64,000 nucleotides of DNA from Haloactinopolyspora alba (GTDB lineage: Bacteria; Actinomycetota; Actinomycetes; Jiangellales; Jiangellaceae). The stretch spans positions 457,701-521,700 of the forward strand of contig NZ_PYGE01000002.1 in assembly GCF_003014555.1 (NCBI RefSeq), written 5' to 3'. Positions 17,821 to 26,294 of the stretch are shown in pieces (the stretch's first letter is position 1; the number at the start of each line of letters is the position of its first letter). Position numbers and translations under genes: made by a program. A model generated the notes under the pieces. The model had not been told where the DNA came from. It did not search any database and saw only the letters and a list, made by a program, of their open reading frames with translations.

Positions 17821-20800
17821 TCACCGTCCGCGGCTGGGGCGGCCGACGTCCGACTTGGCCGCCGCGGCGCGTATCGCACCACGCTCCCGGGCGTCGATGA
17901 CACCGGCGGCGACCAGCGGATCGAGGACGTCGCCGACGTGGCGCACGAACGCTCCGTGCGTCCGCCACTCACGTCCGTCCTCGATCAGGTCGTTGATCGT
18001 GCAGCCGTTCTCGGTGGTGCGGTTCGGCACGCCGCTGTCGACCGAACCGGCGACGACGGTCGCGCGTGCGTCGGGCTGCGGACACGGCGACTCGGGCTCG
18101 TCGCCGACGGGCCCGATCCAGATGTCGCGGAACTCCACGTCCGAGCCCGGGTGGTGGTTCTGCAGACCGATGTGGCCCTCGAGCGCCCGGCTGCCGTCAC
18201 CGGTGTAGGTGTTCACCACCTCGCCGTTGAGGATGACGGTGTACTCCTGCCCCACGGCCTTGATCTCGTAGGTGTTCCACTCGCCGATCGGCCGCGCCAG
18301 CAGGTCGGTGATGGTCGCGAAGTTGTAGATCGAGCCCGTCTTCTGCGGGTCGCCTCCGTCGGGGTTGTCCTCCAGCTGTGCTTCGTAGCCGCGGACGCTG
18401 TCGTCCGGCTGGCTGACCCACGGCCCTTCCCAGTCGCGCGGCGCCGGGAAGCGCATGAAGACGCCGGAGTTGTCGGTCGGGTTGTTCATCCGGTACTTGA
18501 GCTTGAGGTGGAAGTCGCCGAACGACTCCTCCTCGTACCACAGCAGTCCGCCCGATCCGCGACTCATCAGCGTGCACTCGTCGGTCACGGTGAACGACCC
18601 GTTCCCGAGGTGCTGCCAACCGTCGAGCGTCTTGCCGTCCCACAGTGAGGTGAAACCCTCCGGCGGTTCCGCCGGCTCCGGGCACGGCTCCGGCTCGGGC
18701 TCCGGCTCGACGTCCGTGGTCATCCGGAACCAGTCGAACGAGGCGTCGATGACGGGGATCGACGGGTCGCCGTTGCCACCGGACAGTGCGGCCACCCCGA
18801 CGTCCCACGGCCCGGCTCGGTCGAGGTCGTAGGGGCGTCCCAGCGGCGTCCAGTTCTCGCCGTCGGTGGAGTACGCGGCGGTGGCCTGGGCGCCGTCGCT
18901 GGTGATGCGCAGCTCGAACGTGGTGGGGAAGTCGTCGGGCAGCGCGACGTAGTCGGGGTCGGCGTTGCGGGTCTGACCGTCGGCGACGGTGAAGAACGAC
19001 ATCCGGCGGCTGCCGTCGGGACGGGCCATCACGACCGCCTTGGCGAAGTCGTCCTGGCCAGCATGCAGGACGAGCCCGGCCTGCTGGTACGCGTCAGTGG
19101 GGTCGATGGTGACCCGGGTCGTGGCCTGCCACGCGTCGTCCGGCGCGGGCTGCATGATCAGGTTGGGCAGCTCGAACATGGTGGCGGTGAGCTCGCCGTG
19201 CGCCGTCGGCAGCGTCAGACTGCCGTCGCCCAACTGGTAGCCGCTCGGGTCGTGGCCGATCGTCGACGACCACATGTTCAGGTCGAGCTGGTCGCCGTCG
19301 AACTCGTCGCTGCATTCCTCGGGGCAGTCCCGCGGCGCCCGCGCGACCGTGACCGGGACCTGCGCCGTGCCCTGCCGGCCCTCGGCGTCGGTGGCCGTCA
19401 CGACGGCCTGGTACTCGCCGGGCTCGGTGTAGGTGTGCGTCACCGCCGCACCGTCGGCCTGCTCACCGTCACCGAAGTCCCAGCTGTACCCGGTGATGTC
19501 GGACCCCTCCGGGCTGGTCGCCGACGCGTCGAACGAGACCTCCAGCGGCGCCGCCCCCTCGGTGGGTGTGGACTCCGCGGTGACCTGGGGTCCGATGGGC
19601 ACCGAGACGCCGTCACCCTGGAAGCGCAGATAGTCGAGCGCGAACAGGTCCGGGCCGCCGGACGTCCACTCGTCGTTGCGGAAGACCATGTACAGCGTGA
19701 ACGTGCCGCCCGGATCGGTGACGTCGGCCGTGCGCTCGACCACGTCGTCGTAGCTGCCGGTCACCGGCACGTCCACCGTCCCCAGTAGCTCGCCGTCCGG
19801 CGCGTCCTTGCGCAGCTCGATCGTGCCGCCCATTCCTCCGGACGACACGCCGAACCTCACGGCGTCGATGCCGGTGAGGTCGACGGGGGAGTACGTGATC
19901 CAGTCGCCGTCGGTGACGTCGCCGATGCGGGCGCCGGCACGGGCCTGTTCGCGGTCGTACACGGTGATGCCACTGGCATCGGCGAAGTGCTCGCCCTCGG
20001 TGTCCTGCGGATTGAGCCGGACGGCGTCGCGCCCGGTCAGCGGGTCGACGCTCGGCGCCCCGGCGTCGGTGTAGGTCGCGTCGAGCACGTAGTAGAGGTT
20101 GGTCTCCTGCCCGTGGCTGCCGTCGAGGATGGTCGGCACTGACCCTTCGCAGGACGGGTAGTTGTCCAGCGGGTGCGAGTGCTCGTTGTGGCCGAGCGAG
20201 GCGCCGACGACGACGTCGGTGCAGGCGACGCCGCCGTCCTCGACGGAACCGTCCTCGGCGTCGGTGACCTGGACGTCGTAGTCGACGGCGTCGCCCCAGT
20301 CGAAGAACCCGCCGTGGGGCGGCCAGGCGATGCGCGTGTCCGGGCGGGTGTTGCCGGCGGAGATCCGCACCGCCGCGACGGACTCACGGCCGTGCGAGTC
20401 GGTGACCGTCAGCAACGCGGTGTAGCTGCCCGGCTCGGTGTAGGTGTGCGACGGGTGCGCCTCGCTGGAGGTGGTGCCGTCGCCGAAGTCCCAGTGGTAG
20501 GTCATCGGCAGGCCGGACGGATGGTGCGTGCCCTCGCTGGAGAAGTCGACCTCGAGTGGGAGCTGCCCGGACGTCGGCGAGCCGGTCGCCTCCACGGCGG
20601 GTGGCCGGTCGCCGCCGACGTAGTCGATCCGGTAGATGCCCGCCCCCCGGTTGACGTCACCTCGGCCCTCGCCGGAACCGCTGCCGAAGTCGATGGTGTA
20701 GAGCGAACCGTCCGGGCCGAACTCGGCGTCGAACGGGCCGCGGAAGTCGGCCGACCCGAGGAACGGGTTGATCGACAGCAGATCTCCCTCGGAGACCGGG

Positions 20801-22815
20801 GCGAACCGGTCGTGGGAGAACTCCATGTCCTGCTCGGCGAGGGTGATCGTCTTGTAGAAGCCGCGGGTGTACTCGAAGACGAACCACTTGCCGTCGTAGT
20901 ACTCGGGGAACTTGGTGTCGGAGTCCAGCTCCGGGTCGTAGTCGTAGACAGGCCCGCTCATCGGCGCGGCGCCGCCGTAGCCGAGCTCGGGGAACTGCTC
21001 GGACGGGCCGTACCCGTACCAGATGAACGCCTCCTGCACCGGCGGGAGCTGCTGCAGGCCGGTGTTGTGCGGTGAGTCGTTGACCGGGCCGCCCGCGCAG
21101 TCGAACGGCCCGCCGGACTCGCCGGTGGCGAAGTCGTAGTCGATGTAGGGCTTGTTGTCGGCGACGCAGTGCGGCCAGCCGTAGTTGCCGGGTTCGGTGA
21201 TCCTGTTCCACTCGACGAGCCCTTCCGGGCCGCGCGCGGGGTCGGCCTGGGTGGCGTCCGGGCCGTAGTCGCCGACGAGCAGCGCCCCGCTGTGCGGGTC
21301 GACCGAGATGCGGAACGGGTTGCGGAAGCCCATCGCGTAGATCTCCGGGCGGGTCTTGTCCTGGGTGTCCTCGGACTCCGGGAACAGGTTGCCGTCGGGG
21401 ATCGTGTAGCTGCCGTCGTCGGTGGGCGTGATCCGCAGCACCTTGCCGCGCAGGTCGTTCGTGTTGGCGGCGGTGGCCTGCGCGTCCCAGGGCGCGCGAC
21501 CCTCGCGCTCGTCGATGGGCGCGTAGTTGTCCGACTGGGAGAAGTCGGTGTTGTCGCCCATCGACGCGTAGAGGTTGCCCTCCGGGCCGAACTGGACCGC
21601 GCCGCCCATGTGCACGTTGGCCAGGCCGCGGTCCCGGTAGGTCGGGAAGTCGAGCAGGCGCTGCTCGGAGTCCATGTCCAGCACATCGTTGGCGAAGTCG
21701 AAAGTGAACCGAGAGATGTTGATCCGCGCCACGTCCGGGTCGGAGTACATCGCGTAGAGCCAGCCGTTGTCGGCGAAGTTCGGATCCAGGGTGAACCCCG
21801 TCAGCCCGTCGGAGTGCCGGGCGGTGCTCAGCCCCAGCTCGAGGTCACCGATGGTGGACACCTCCAGGGTGTCCTGGTCGATCATCTTGAACTGGCCGGT
21901 GCGCTGGATGTAGATGACCCGGCCGTCCGGCGTGACTTCCAGCTCGAACGGATCGGCGAGATCGTCGGTGAGCTGCGTCTTCGCGAAGCTGTCGTCGTCG
22001 GTGGCGCCGCAGTCACCGGGCACAGCCCCGGCGGCCCACTCGATGCCGCCGAGCAGGTGGTCGCCGAAGGCGGGCTCGTCGAACGCCGACGGTGCGTGCC
22101 CGCCAGCGGTGTACCACGAGCGTCCGCCCTCGTAGACCTGGCACCAGGAGTACGGGTGGTCGACACCGGTGTTCAGCCCGGGGATCCCGTCGCGGAGCTT
22201 GACCTGCGCCAGGACGTGCACGTCGCCGGTCGGGTTCGGGCCGAGGTTGTACCACTCCTCCTCGCGCTCCCACAGCTGGGGGAGCGCACGGGTGGACGGA
22301 TGCACCTGGTCGAGGACCTTGATGCGGCCCGGGTAGGTACCGCCGGTGTCGCCGAAGTCCGGGTGGTCGGTGAACGACGCGCCGACCAAGCCCTGATACC
22401 ACTGCCAGCCCGGCTCGGTCGCCGCGGCGTTGTGCAGGCCGACGTACCCGCCGCCGGCCTCGACGTAGCGGGTGAACGCCTCCCGCTCGGCGCCGGTCAG
22501 CAGCGGCGCGGCGTCGGTGGAGCTCGTGTTGTTGAAGACGACGACGTCGGTGTCGGCGAGAACGTCGTCGGTGAACACCGAACTGTCGTCGGTGACCTGG
22601 ACCTCGAAGTCGTGGGCCGCGCCGAGACGTTCCACGAGCGCCTTGCCGGCGGGGATCGACTCGTGGGCCACGTCGGTGGTCTCGGAGTAGACGAGCGCGC
22701 GGAACCGGGGCTCCGCGCGCTCGCTCGTGTCGTCGGCGTGGACCGGCTGGGCTCCGAGCAGGGACGCCAGGACGGCTCCTGACCCGAGGGCCGCGAGAGG
22801 GATGCGTCGGTTCAT
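17821..22815 (-). CDS. Secreted ThuA / glucose-sorbosone dehydrogenase / DUF1080 multidomain protein
   Basis: A 1664-residue exported protein with a Sec signal. Approximate domains: ThuA-like glutamine-amidotransferase fold (38-260); PQQ-type glucose/sorbosone dehydrogenase propeller (275-725; motifs such as DGLTGFTLDPNFADNGWLY and YAMGFRNPFRISVDP); PKD (738-818); a CBM6-like carbohydrate module (948-1068); second PKD (1078-1157); concanavalin-like fold (1165-1366); DUF1080, now named 3-keto-disaccharide hydrolase (1388-1570). Related families act on 3-keto sugars, so one chain may oxidise a glycan and then cleave the keto-glycoside outside the cell. That coupling is inference. ATG 22815 is the first start before the signal peptide. 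A LacI-type operator lies 30-40 nt upstream. Confidence 0.88.
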   Translation of the reverse strand: MNRRIPLAALGSGAVLASLLGAQPVHADDTSERAEPRFRALVYSETTDVAHESIPAGKALVERLGAAHDFEVQVTDDSSVFTDDVLADTDVVVFNNTSSTDAAPLLTGAEREAFTRYVEAGGGYVGLHNAAATEPGWQWYQGLVGASFTDHPDFGDTGGTYPGRIKVLDQVHPSTRALPQLWEREEEWYNLGPNPTGDVHVLAQVKLRDGIPGLNTGVDHPYSWCQVYEGGRSWYTAGGHAPSAFDEPAFGDHLLGGIEWAAGAVPGDCGATDDDSFAKTQLTDDLADPFELEVTPDGRVIYIQRTGQFKMIDQDTLEVSTIGDLELGLSTARHSDGLTGFTLDPNFADNGWLYAMYSDPDVARINISRFTFDFANDVLDMDSEQRLLDFPTYRDRGLANVHMGGAVQFGPEGNLYASMGDNTDFSQSDNYAPIDEREGRAPWDAQATAANTNDLRGKVLRITPTDDGSYTIPDGNLFPESEDTQDKTRPEIYAMGFRNPFRISVDPHSGALLVGDYGPDATQADPARGPEGLVEWNRITEPGNYGWPHCVADNKPYIDYDFATGESGGPFDCAGGPVNDSPHNTGLQQLPPVQEAFIWYGYGPSEQFPELGYGGAAPMSGPVYDYDPELDSDTKFPEYYDGKWFVFEYTRGFYKTITLAEQDMEFSHDRFAPVSEGDLLSINPFLGSADFRGPFDAEFGPDGSLYTIDFGSGSGEGRGDVNRGAGIYRIDYVGGDRPPAVEATGSPTSGQLPLEVDFSSEGTHHPSGLPMTYHWDFGDGTTSSEAHPSHTYTEPGSYTALLTVTDSHGRESVAAVRISAGNTRPDTRIAWPPHGGFFDWGDAVDYDVQVTDAEDGSVEDGGVACTDVVVGASLGHNEHSHPLDNYPSCEGSVPTILDGSHGQETNLYYVLDATYTDAGAPSVDPLTGRDAVRLNPQDTEGEHFADASGITVYDREQARAGARIGDVTDGDWITYSPVDLTGIDAVRFGVSSGGMGGTIELRKDAPDGELLGTVDVPVTGSYDDVVERTADVTDPGGTFTLYMVFRNDEWTSGGPDLFALDYLRFQGDGVSVPIGPQVTAESTPTEGAAPLEVSFDASATSPEGSDITGYSWDFGDGEQADGAAVTHTYTEPGEYQAVVTATDAEGRQGTAQVPVTVARAPRDCPEECSDEFDGDQLDLNMWSSTIGHDPSGYQLGDGSLTLPTAHGELTATMFELPNLIMQPAPDDAWQATTRVTIDPTDAYQQAGLVLHAGQDDFAKAVVMARPDGSRRMSFFTVADGQTRNADPDYVALPDDFPTTFELRITSDGAQATAAYSTDGENWTPLGRPYDLDRAGPWDVGVAALSGGNGDPSIPVIDASFDWFRMTTDVEPEPEPEPCPEPAEPPEGFTSLWDGKTLDGWQHLGNGSFTVTDECTLMSRGSGGLLWYEEESFGDFHLKLKYRMNNPTDNSGVFMRFPAPRDWEGPWVSQPDDSVRGYEAQLEDNPDGGDPQKTGSIYNFATITDLLARPIGEWNTYEIKAVGQEYTVILNGEVVNTYTGDGSRALEGHIGLQNHHPGSDVEFRDIWIGPVGDEPESPCPQPDARATVVAGSVDSGVPNRTTENGCTINDLIEDGREWRTHGAFVRHVGDVLDPLVAAGVIDARERGAIRAAAAKSDVGRPSRGR

Positions 22816-22845
22816 CGAAAGGCTCCATCCGCTGAGACCAGGCAG

Positions 22846-22857
22846 GAAAGCGCTTAC
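22846..22857. promoter_or_regulatory. LacI/cre-like operator
   Basis: On the minus strand the site reads GTAAGCGCTTTC, centred on the AAGCGCTT palindrome (22848-22855). It is close to the operator consensus of LacI-family sugar regulators. It lies about 30 nt before the start of the 1664-residue protein and suggests control by a sugar repressor encoded elsewhere. Confidence 0.5.
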
Positions 22858-23074
22858 CGATTACTCTCGTGGAGCCGTTTCAGTGTTGTCAAGTGTGTGG
22901 ATTTGTTGATGTGATGTCTAAATACGTTGTCTATCCGACGTCGTTGCACACGTCGTGGTGGCTCCCGGTCCGATGCGCGGCCGTTGCTCGCACCGCCCCA
23001 GGCGTGATGAGGGCGTGGCTACTGGGGCTATGACACCACCAACCGCACCCCCATCACATGCGCGGCCTCATCCG

Positions 23075-23632
23075 TCACCCGGTGAGCAGGTTCTCGACGC
23101 GTGAGAGCGTCTCGTGGACGTTCTCCTCGGTGGTGGCGTCGTACGCGTCCGGCAGGTCGAACCAGCGCACGAGCGCGTCGGGCTTCTCGGGCCGGGCGGA
23201 GTCGGGTTCCGCGGTGGCGAGAACGTAGCGAAGGTCGGCGTGCTCGTGGGCGGGATCGTCGCCCTTGGCCGGCACCGGCACGATCACCACGTGCGCCAGC
23301 GCATCGTTGGGCCACGGCTCGAGGTCCGGCAACCCGGTCTCCTCACGGCCCTCGCGGAGCGCGACCTGAAGCGGTTCGGTCTCGCCGGGATCGCCGTGCC
23401 CGCCCACCTGAAGCCACGCCTCCTGCCGCGGGTGCCACCGCAGCAGCGCCCGCCGGCTGGGCGGATGCACGATCAACGCCGACGCGGTGACGTGCAGCGG
23501 GATCGACTGCGACCAGGGGTCCGGCGCGTCGCGGACGAGAGCGTGGACACGGGCGACGTCGGCGATCTCGGTGGCGCCACGAGGGCGGTGGCGGGACAGG
23601 GCGCCGGCGATCGGACCGGCTGTGGAGACCAT
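23075..23632 (-). CDS. NUDIX hydrolase
   Basis: A 185-residue cytoplasmic protein with a full Nudix box, GGHGDPGETEPLQVALREGREETGL pattern (given here only as its fixed residues: G, then E six on, then REGREETGL). An N-terminal helical region of about 45 residues precedes the Nudix fold, as in the DUF-type actinobacterial subfamily that acts on nucleoside diphosphate derivatives. ATG 23632 is chosen; the frame remains open upstream but the extra sequence is low-complexity and covers the divergent promoter region. Substrate unknown. Confidence 0.8.
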   Translation of the reverse strand: MVSTAGPIAGALSRHRPRGATEIADVARVHALVRDAPDPWSQSIPLHVTASALIVHPPSRRALLRWHPRQEAWLQVGGHGDPGETEPLQVALREGREETGLPDLEPWPNDALAHVVIVPVPAKGDDPAHEHADLRYVLATAEPDSARPEKPDALVRWFDLPDAYDATTEENVHETLSRVENLLTG

Positions 23633-23846
23633 GGGCCGGAGGCTAACCGGAGCAGCCGACCGTGGGCGAGGACTTTTCCGTGCTCGGCTGAGGTCGGCGA
23701 CCGGTGGCGACGGTGGGCCGCTGACATGGTGTCGAACGACACGTGACATCCTGGGTCGACGGACTTGATGATCTTGCGCATCGACGCATTCTCCGACAGA
23801 GTCAATTGTCACAGTCCGGTCCTTTAGGGCAAGGAGGATGTGCCGG

Positions 23847-24320
23847 ATGAAACGTGGCTTGTTCGCGAGCGCCCTGGTCGGTGTGCTCCTCCTCCTTGGC
23901 TTCGCCACTCCGGCCGGCGCCGGTGGCAACTCGACTCTTCCGGCGAGTGCACTGTCGGCCGCCTCCGGTCCGTGCGGAGGTTCGTACAGCCACATCGGCC
24001 ATTACCGGATCAATTCGTCCGCGGGGACACTCGCCTATCTGGACGTGTACTGGTCCGGCCGGGCGAACCGGAACTGCCTGGTGACGAACCACTCCGGCAG
24101 GACGTACGGCGTCTCGCTGTACACCCAGGCGACCATCCGCCCGAGCGGGTGGAACTGGCCGAGCTGCCCGAACAGCACCGGGTGCGACGGCGGCCACTAC
24201 AGCTACTACGCCGGGCCCGTCTACACGCCGGCCGGGGTCAACATGACGAACCGGTGCATCGACGTCAAGGGCGTCATCGACTGGACCGGACGGACGCTCA
24301 CCCGGATCCACTGCGGCTGA
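23847..24320 (+). CDS. Secreted protein, spore-associated protein A-like
   Basis: A 157-residue exported protein. AAGGAGG (23831-23837) sits 9 nt before ATG 23847 and directly against an earlier ATG, which fixes the start. A Sec signal (MKRGLFASALVGVLLLLGF, Ala-x-Ala near residue 24) is followed by a compact beta domain with six Cys and segments like LAYLDVYWSGRANRNCLVTN. These resemble spore-associated protein A of Streptomyces as I recall it. No enzyme motif is visible. Role at the cell or spore surface is inferred from the family. Confidence 0.6.
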   Translation: MKRGLFASALVGVLLLLGFATPAGAGGNSTLPASALSAASGPCGGSYSHIGHYRINSSAGTLAYLDVYWSGRANRNCLVTNHSGRTYGVSLYTQATIRPSGWNWPSCPNSTGCDGGHYSYYAGPVYTPAGVNMTNRCIDVKGVIDWTGRTLTRIHCG

Positions 24321-24370
24321 CCCGGATGCCACGCGCCGCGTCCGGCCGTGCCCGTTCCGTGGGGGGTGGG

Positions 24371-24922
24371 CTACGTGCCGCTGCTCAGAAGGGCGACAGC
24401 CCGGTCGAGGGCCTTGCTCCGGTTTTCGGGCGAGCGGGCTTTGAGCAACGGCAGTATCACCGCGTAGCGCTCCGACCGGGTCAGACGTTCGAAGGCGGCG
24501 CCCGCGCGGGCGTTACCGGCGAGCGCCGCCGCGAGATCGGGCGGCACCTCGGCGCTGCGCTGCGGCTCGTATGCGGCCTCCCACCGGCCGTCGGCGCGAG
24601 CGGCGGCCACCTCGGCCATCCCTGGGTCGCGCATGCGACCGGCCGCGATGAGCGCGTCGACCTTCTCGGTGTTCACCCGGGACCATGAACTGCCCGGACG
24701 CCGGTGCGAGTACCGCTGCAGATACGAGACCTCGTCGTGCTTGCGGCGCTGCCCGTCGATCCAGCCGTAGCACAGGGCGACGTCGAGCGCGTCGGTGATC
24801 GTGATCAGGGTGACGCCAGCATGGCGCTTGCCGATGCGCAGCCACGCCTCGGTCCGGGTGTCATGGTTGGCGGCCAGCCAGGCTTCCCACCCGTCGGCGT
24901 CGGGAAACTCGAGCACGTCCAT
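24371..24922 (-). CDS. YdeI/OmpD-associated family protein
   Basis: A 183-residue cytoplasmic protein with the YdeI-family pattern: a DGWEAWLAANHD N-terminus, the central LCYGWIDGQRRKHDEVSYLQRYSHRRPGS block with the WSRVN continuation, and a C-terminal helical bundle. The family is widespread and lacks a firm biochemical role. Its ATG (24922) follows the stop of the upstream VOC gene by 1 nt, so the two are translationally linked and co-transcribed. Confidence 0.82.
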   Translation of the reverse strand: MDVLEFPDADGWEAWLAANHDTRTEAWLRIGKRHAGVTLITITDALDVALCYGWIDGQRRKHDEVSYLQRYSHRRPGSSWSRVNTEKVDALIAAGRMRDPGMAEVAAARADGRWEAAYEPQRSAEVPPDLAAALAGNARAGAAFERLTRSERYAVILPLLKARSPENRSKALDRAVALLSSGT

Positions 24923-24923
24923 C

Positions 24924-25202
24924 TCACACCTGCTTCGGTGACGCGACGACGTCCACGTGGTGCGAGTTGTGCATGTCGGCACCACCGGGAGCGCCCGTCG
25001 CGCTCGGCGGCCGGTACCCGTTGTCGATGATGCCGAGCTCGTCCTGGTGATCACCGACGCGGAACTCGGCGTAGGCGAGCCGTCCGGCGGGCGCGTGCCG
25101 TTCGAAGTAGGGCGGTATGCCCAGGAAGTCCGCGGACCAGGCGGCTGCCGCGCTCACGTCGTCGGACCAGAAATTCATGATGGCGAATCCTCGCAGGCTC
25201 AT
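24924..25202 (-). pseudogene. VOC/glyoxalase-family gene with internal deletion
   Basis: The 92-residue frame starts like an actinobacterial VOC protein (MSLRGFAIMNFWSDDVSAA through FRVGDHQDELGIIDNGYRPP). After SATGAPGGAD it jumps directly to MHNSHHVDVVAS, which resembles the extreme C-terminus of full-length homologues (GIMxNPHYLEV type). About 35-45 residues, covering most of the second beta-alpha-beta-beta-beta half, appear to be missing without a frame change. The protein probably cannot form the normal metal site. It may be a decayed gene kept as a translational leader for the ydeI-like gene. Judged from memory of the family, not an alignment. Confidence 0.55.
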
Positions 25203-25271
25203 CGTGTGTCCTTCCGTCGTCGATGTCCGTGCGGTGACGGTATCGGCTGTTGTGGAACGTGTGGTTCCTCA

Positions 25272-26246
25272 ATGCGTGCCAGACTGAGATTCGTGCTGGA
25301 AACGTCGGTCAGGTTGCTCCGTCTGCTGTCCCTTCTGCAGGGACGGCGCGACTGGTCCGGTGCGGAGCTCGGCGATCGCCTGGGCGTCACCACCAGGACC
25401 GTGCGCAACGACGTCGAACGGTTACGCATCCTCGGCTACCAGGTGCACTCCAGCACCGGGGTCGCAGGCGGCTACCGGCTCGGTCCCGGCGCCGAGATGC
25501 CGCCGCTGGTGCTGGACGACGACGAAGCCGTCGCCGTGGGTGTCGGGTTACGTGCCGCGGCTTCGGGCACGGTCACCGGCATCGAGGAGACGTCGGTCCG
25601 GGCGATGGCGAAGCTCGAGCAGACGATGCCGTCCCGCCTGCGGCATCAGTTGGACGCGCTGCGCGAGGCGACGGTCTCCGCGGCCGGTGGCGGGCCGACA
25701 GTGGAGATGGCGACGCTCACGACCATCACCACGGCGTGCCGTGACGAGCAGCAGTTGCGCTTCGACTACGAAGCCCACGGCGGCGGGACCGGCCTCCGGC
25801 GGGTCGAGCCGCACCGCCTCGTCTACACGGGCCGTCGCTGGTACCTGCTCGCGTGGGACCTCGACCGGGAGGACTGGCGCACGTTCCGGGCCGACCCGCG
25901 CACGCCCATCGGGCCACGGTTCGTGCCGCGGGAGCCGCCGGAGGACGCGGCACGGCACGTCGTCCGCGGGACCGGCTCGCTGGCCTGGACGTATCAGGCG
26001 CGCGTCCGGCTGCACGCGCCCGCCGAGACGGTGGCCGAGCGGCTGACGCCGGCCGCCGGGCTGCTGCAGGCGGTCGACGACGACAGCTGCGTGCTGGAGA
26101 CCGGCGGTGACTCGCTGCGTGACCTCGTCGGGTTCCTGACGAGCGTGGACGTCGGGTTCGAGGTGCTGGACCCGCCGGAGCTCCGGGCCCTGTTCCGTGA
26201 GCTCGCCGAGCGTTACGCCGCGGCCGCCGGCGCCCCGTTCTTGTGA
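25272..26246 (+). CDS. WYL-domain transcriptional regulator (YafY/DeoR type)
   Basis: A 324-residue regulator: an N-terminal winged helix (RRDWSGAELGDRLGVTTRTVRNDVERL), a WYL domain containing RRVEPHRLVYTGRRWYLLAWD, and a C-terminal WCX-type segment. The start may be ATG 25272 or GTG 25293 (VLETSVRLLRLL, the usual family N-terminus); neither has a ribosome site, so a leaderless message is possible. It is divergent from the VOC-ydeI pair, which is its likely target, a common arrangement for this family. Its stop codon lies within the arm of the 26243-26294 palindrome. Confidence 0.85.
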   Translation: MRARLRFVLETSVRLLRLLSLLQGRRDWSGAELGDRLGVTTRTVRNDVERLRILGYQVHSSTGVAGGYRLGPGAEMPPLVLDDDEAVAVGVGLRAAASGTVTGIEETSVRAMAKLEQTMPSRLRHQLDALREATVSAAGGGPTVEMATLTTITTACRDEQQLRFDYEAHGGGTGLRRVEPHRLVYTGRRWYLLAWDLDREDWRTFRADPRTPIGPRFVPREPPEDAARHVVRGTGSLAWTYQARVRLHAPAETVAERLTPAAGLLQAVDDDSCVLETGGDSLRDLVGFLTSVDVGFEVLDPPELRALFRELAERYAAAAGAPFL

Positions 26247-26294
26247 TCATCAACGATTCACCACATCAGGGTGTGGCGAATCGTTGATGATCAC
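26243..26294. repeat. Palindromic hairpin between convergent genes, copy 4
   Basis: The perfect 17-bp arms GTGATCATCAACGATTC (26243-26259) and its complement (26278-26294) continue after one mismatch into CCACA/TGTGG with a 6-nt loop. The left arm holds the TGA of the WYL gene and the right arm holds the TGA of the opposing AraC gene. It should act as a bidirectional terminator. Confidence 0.8.
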
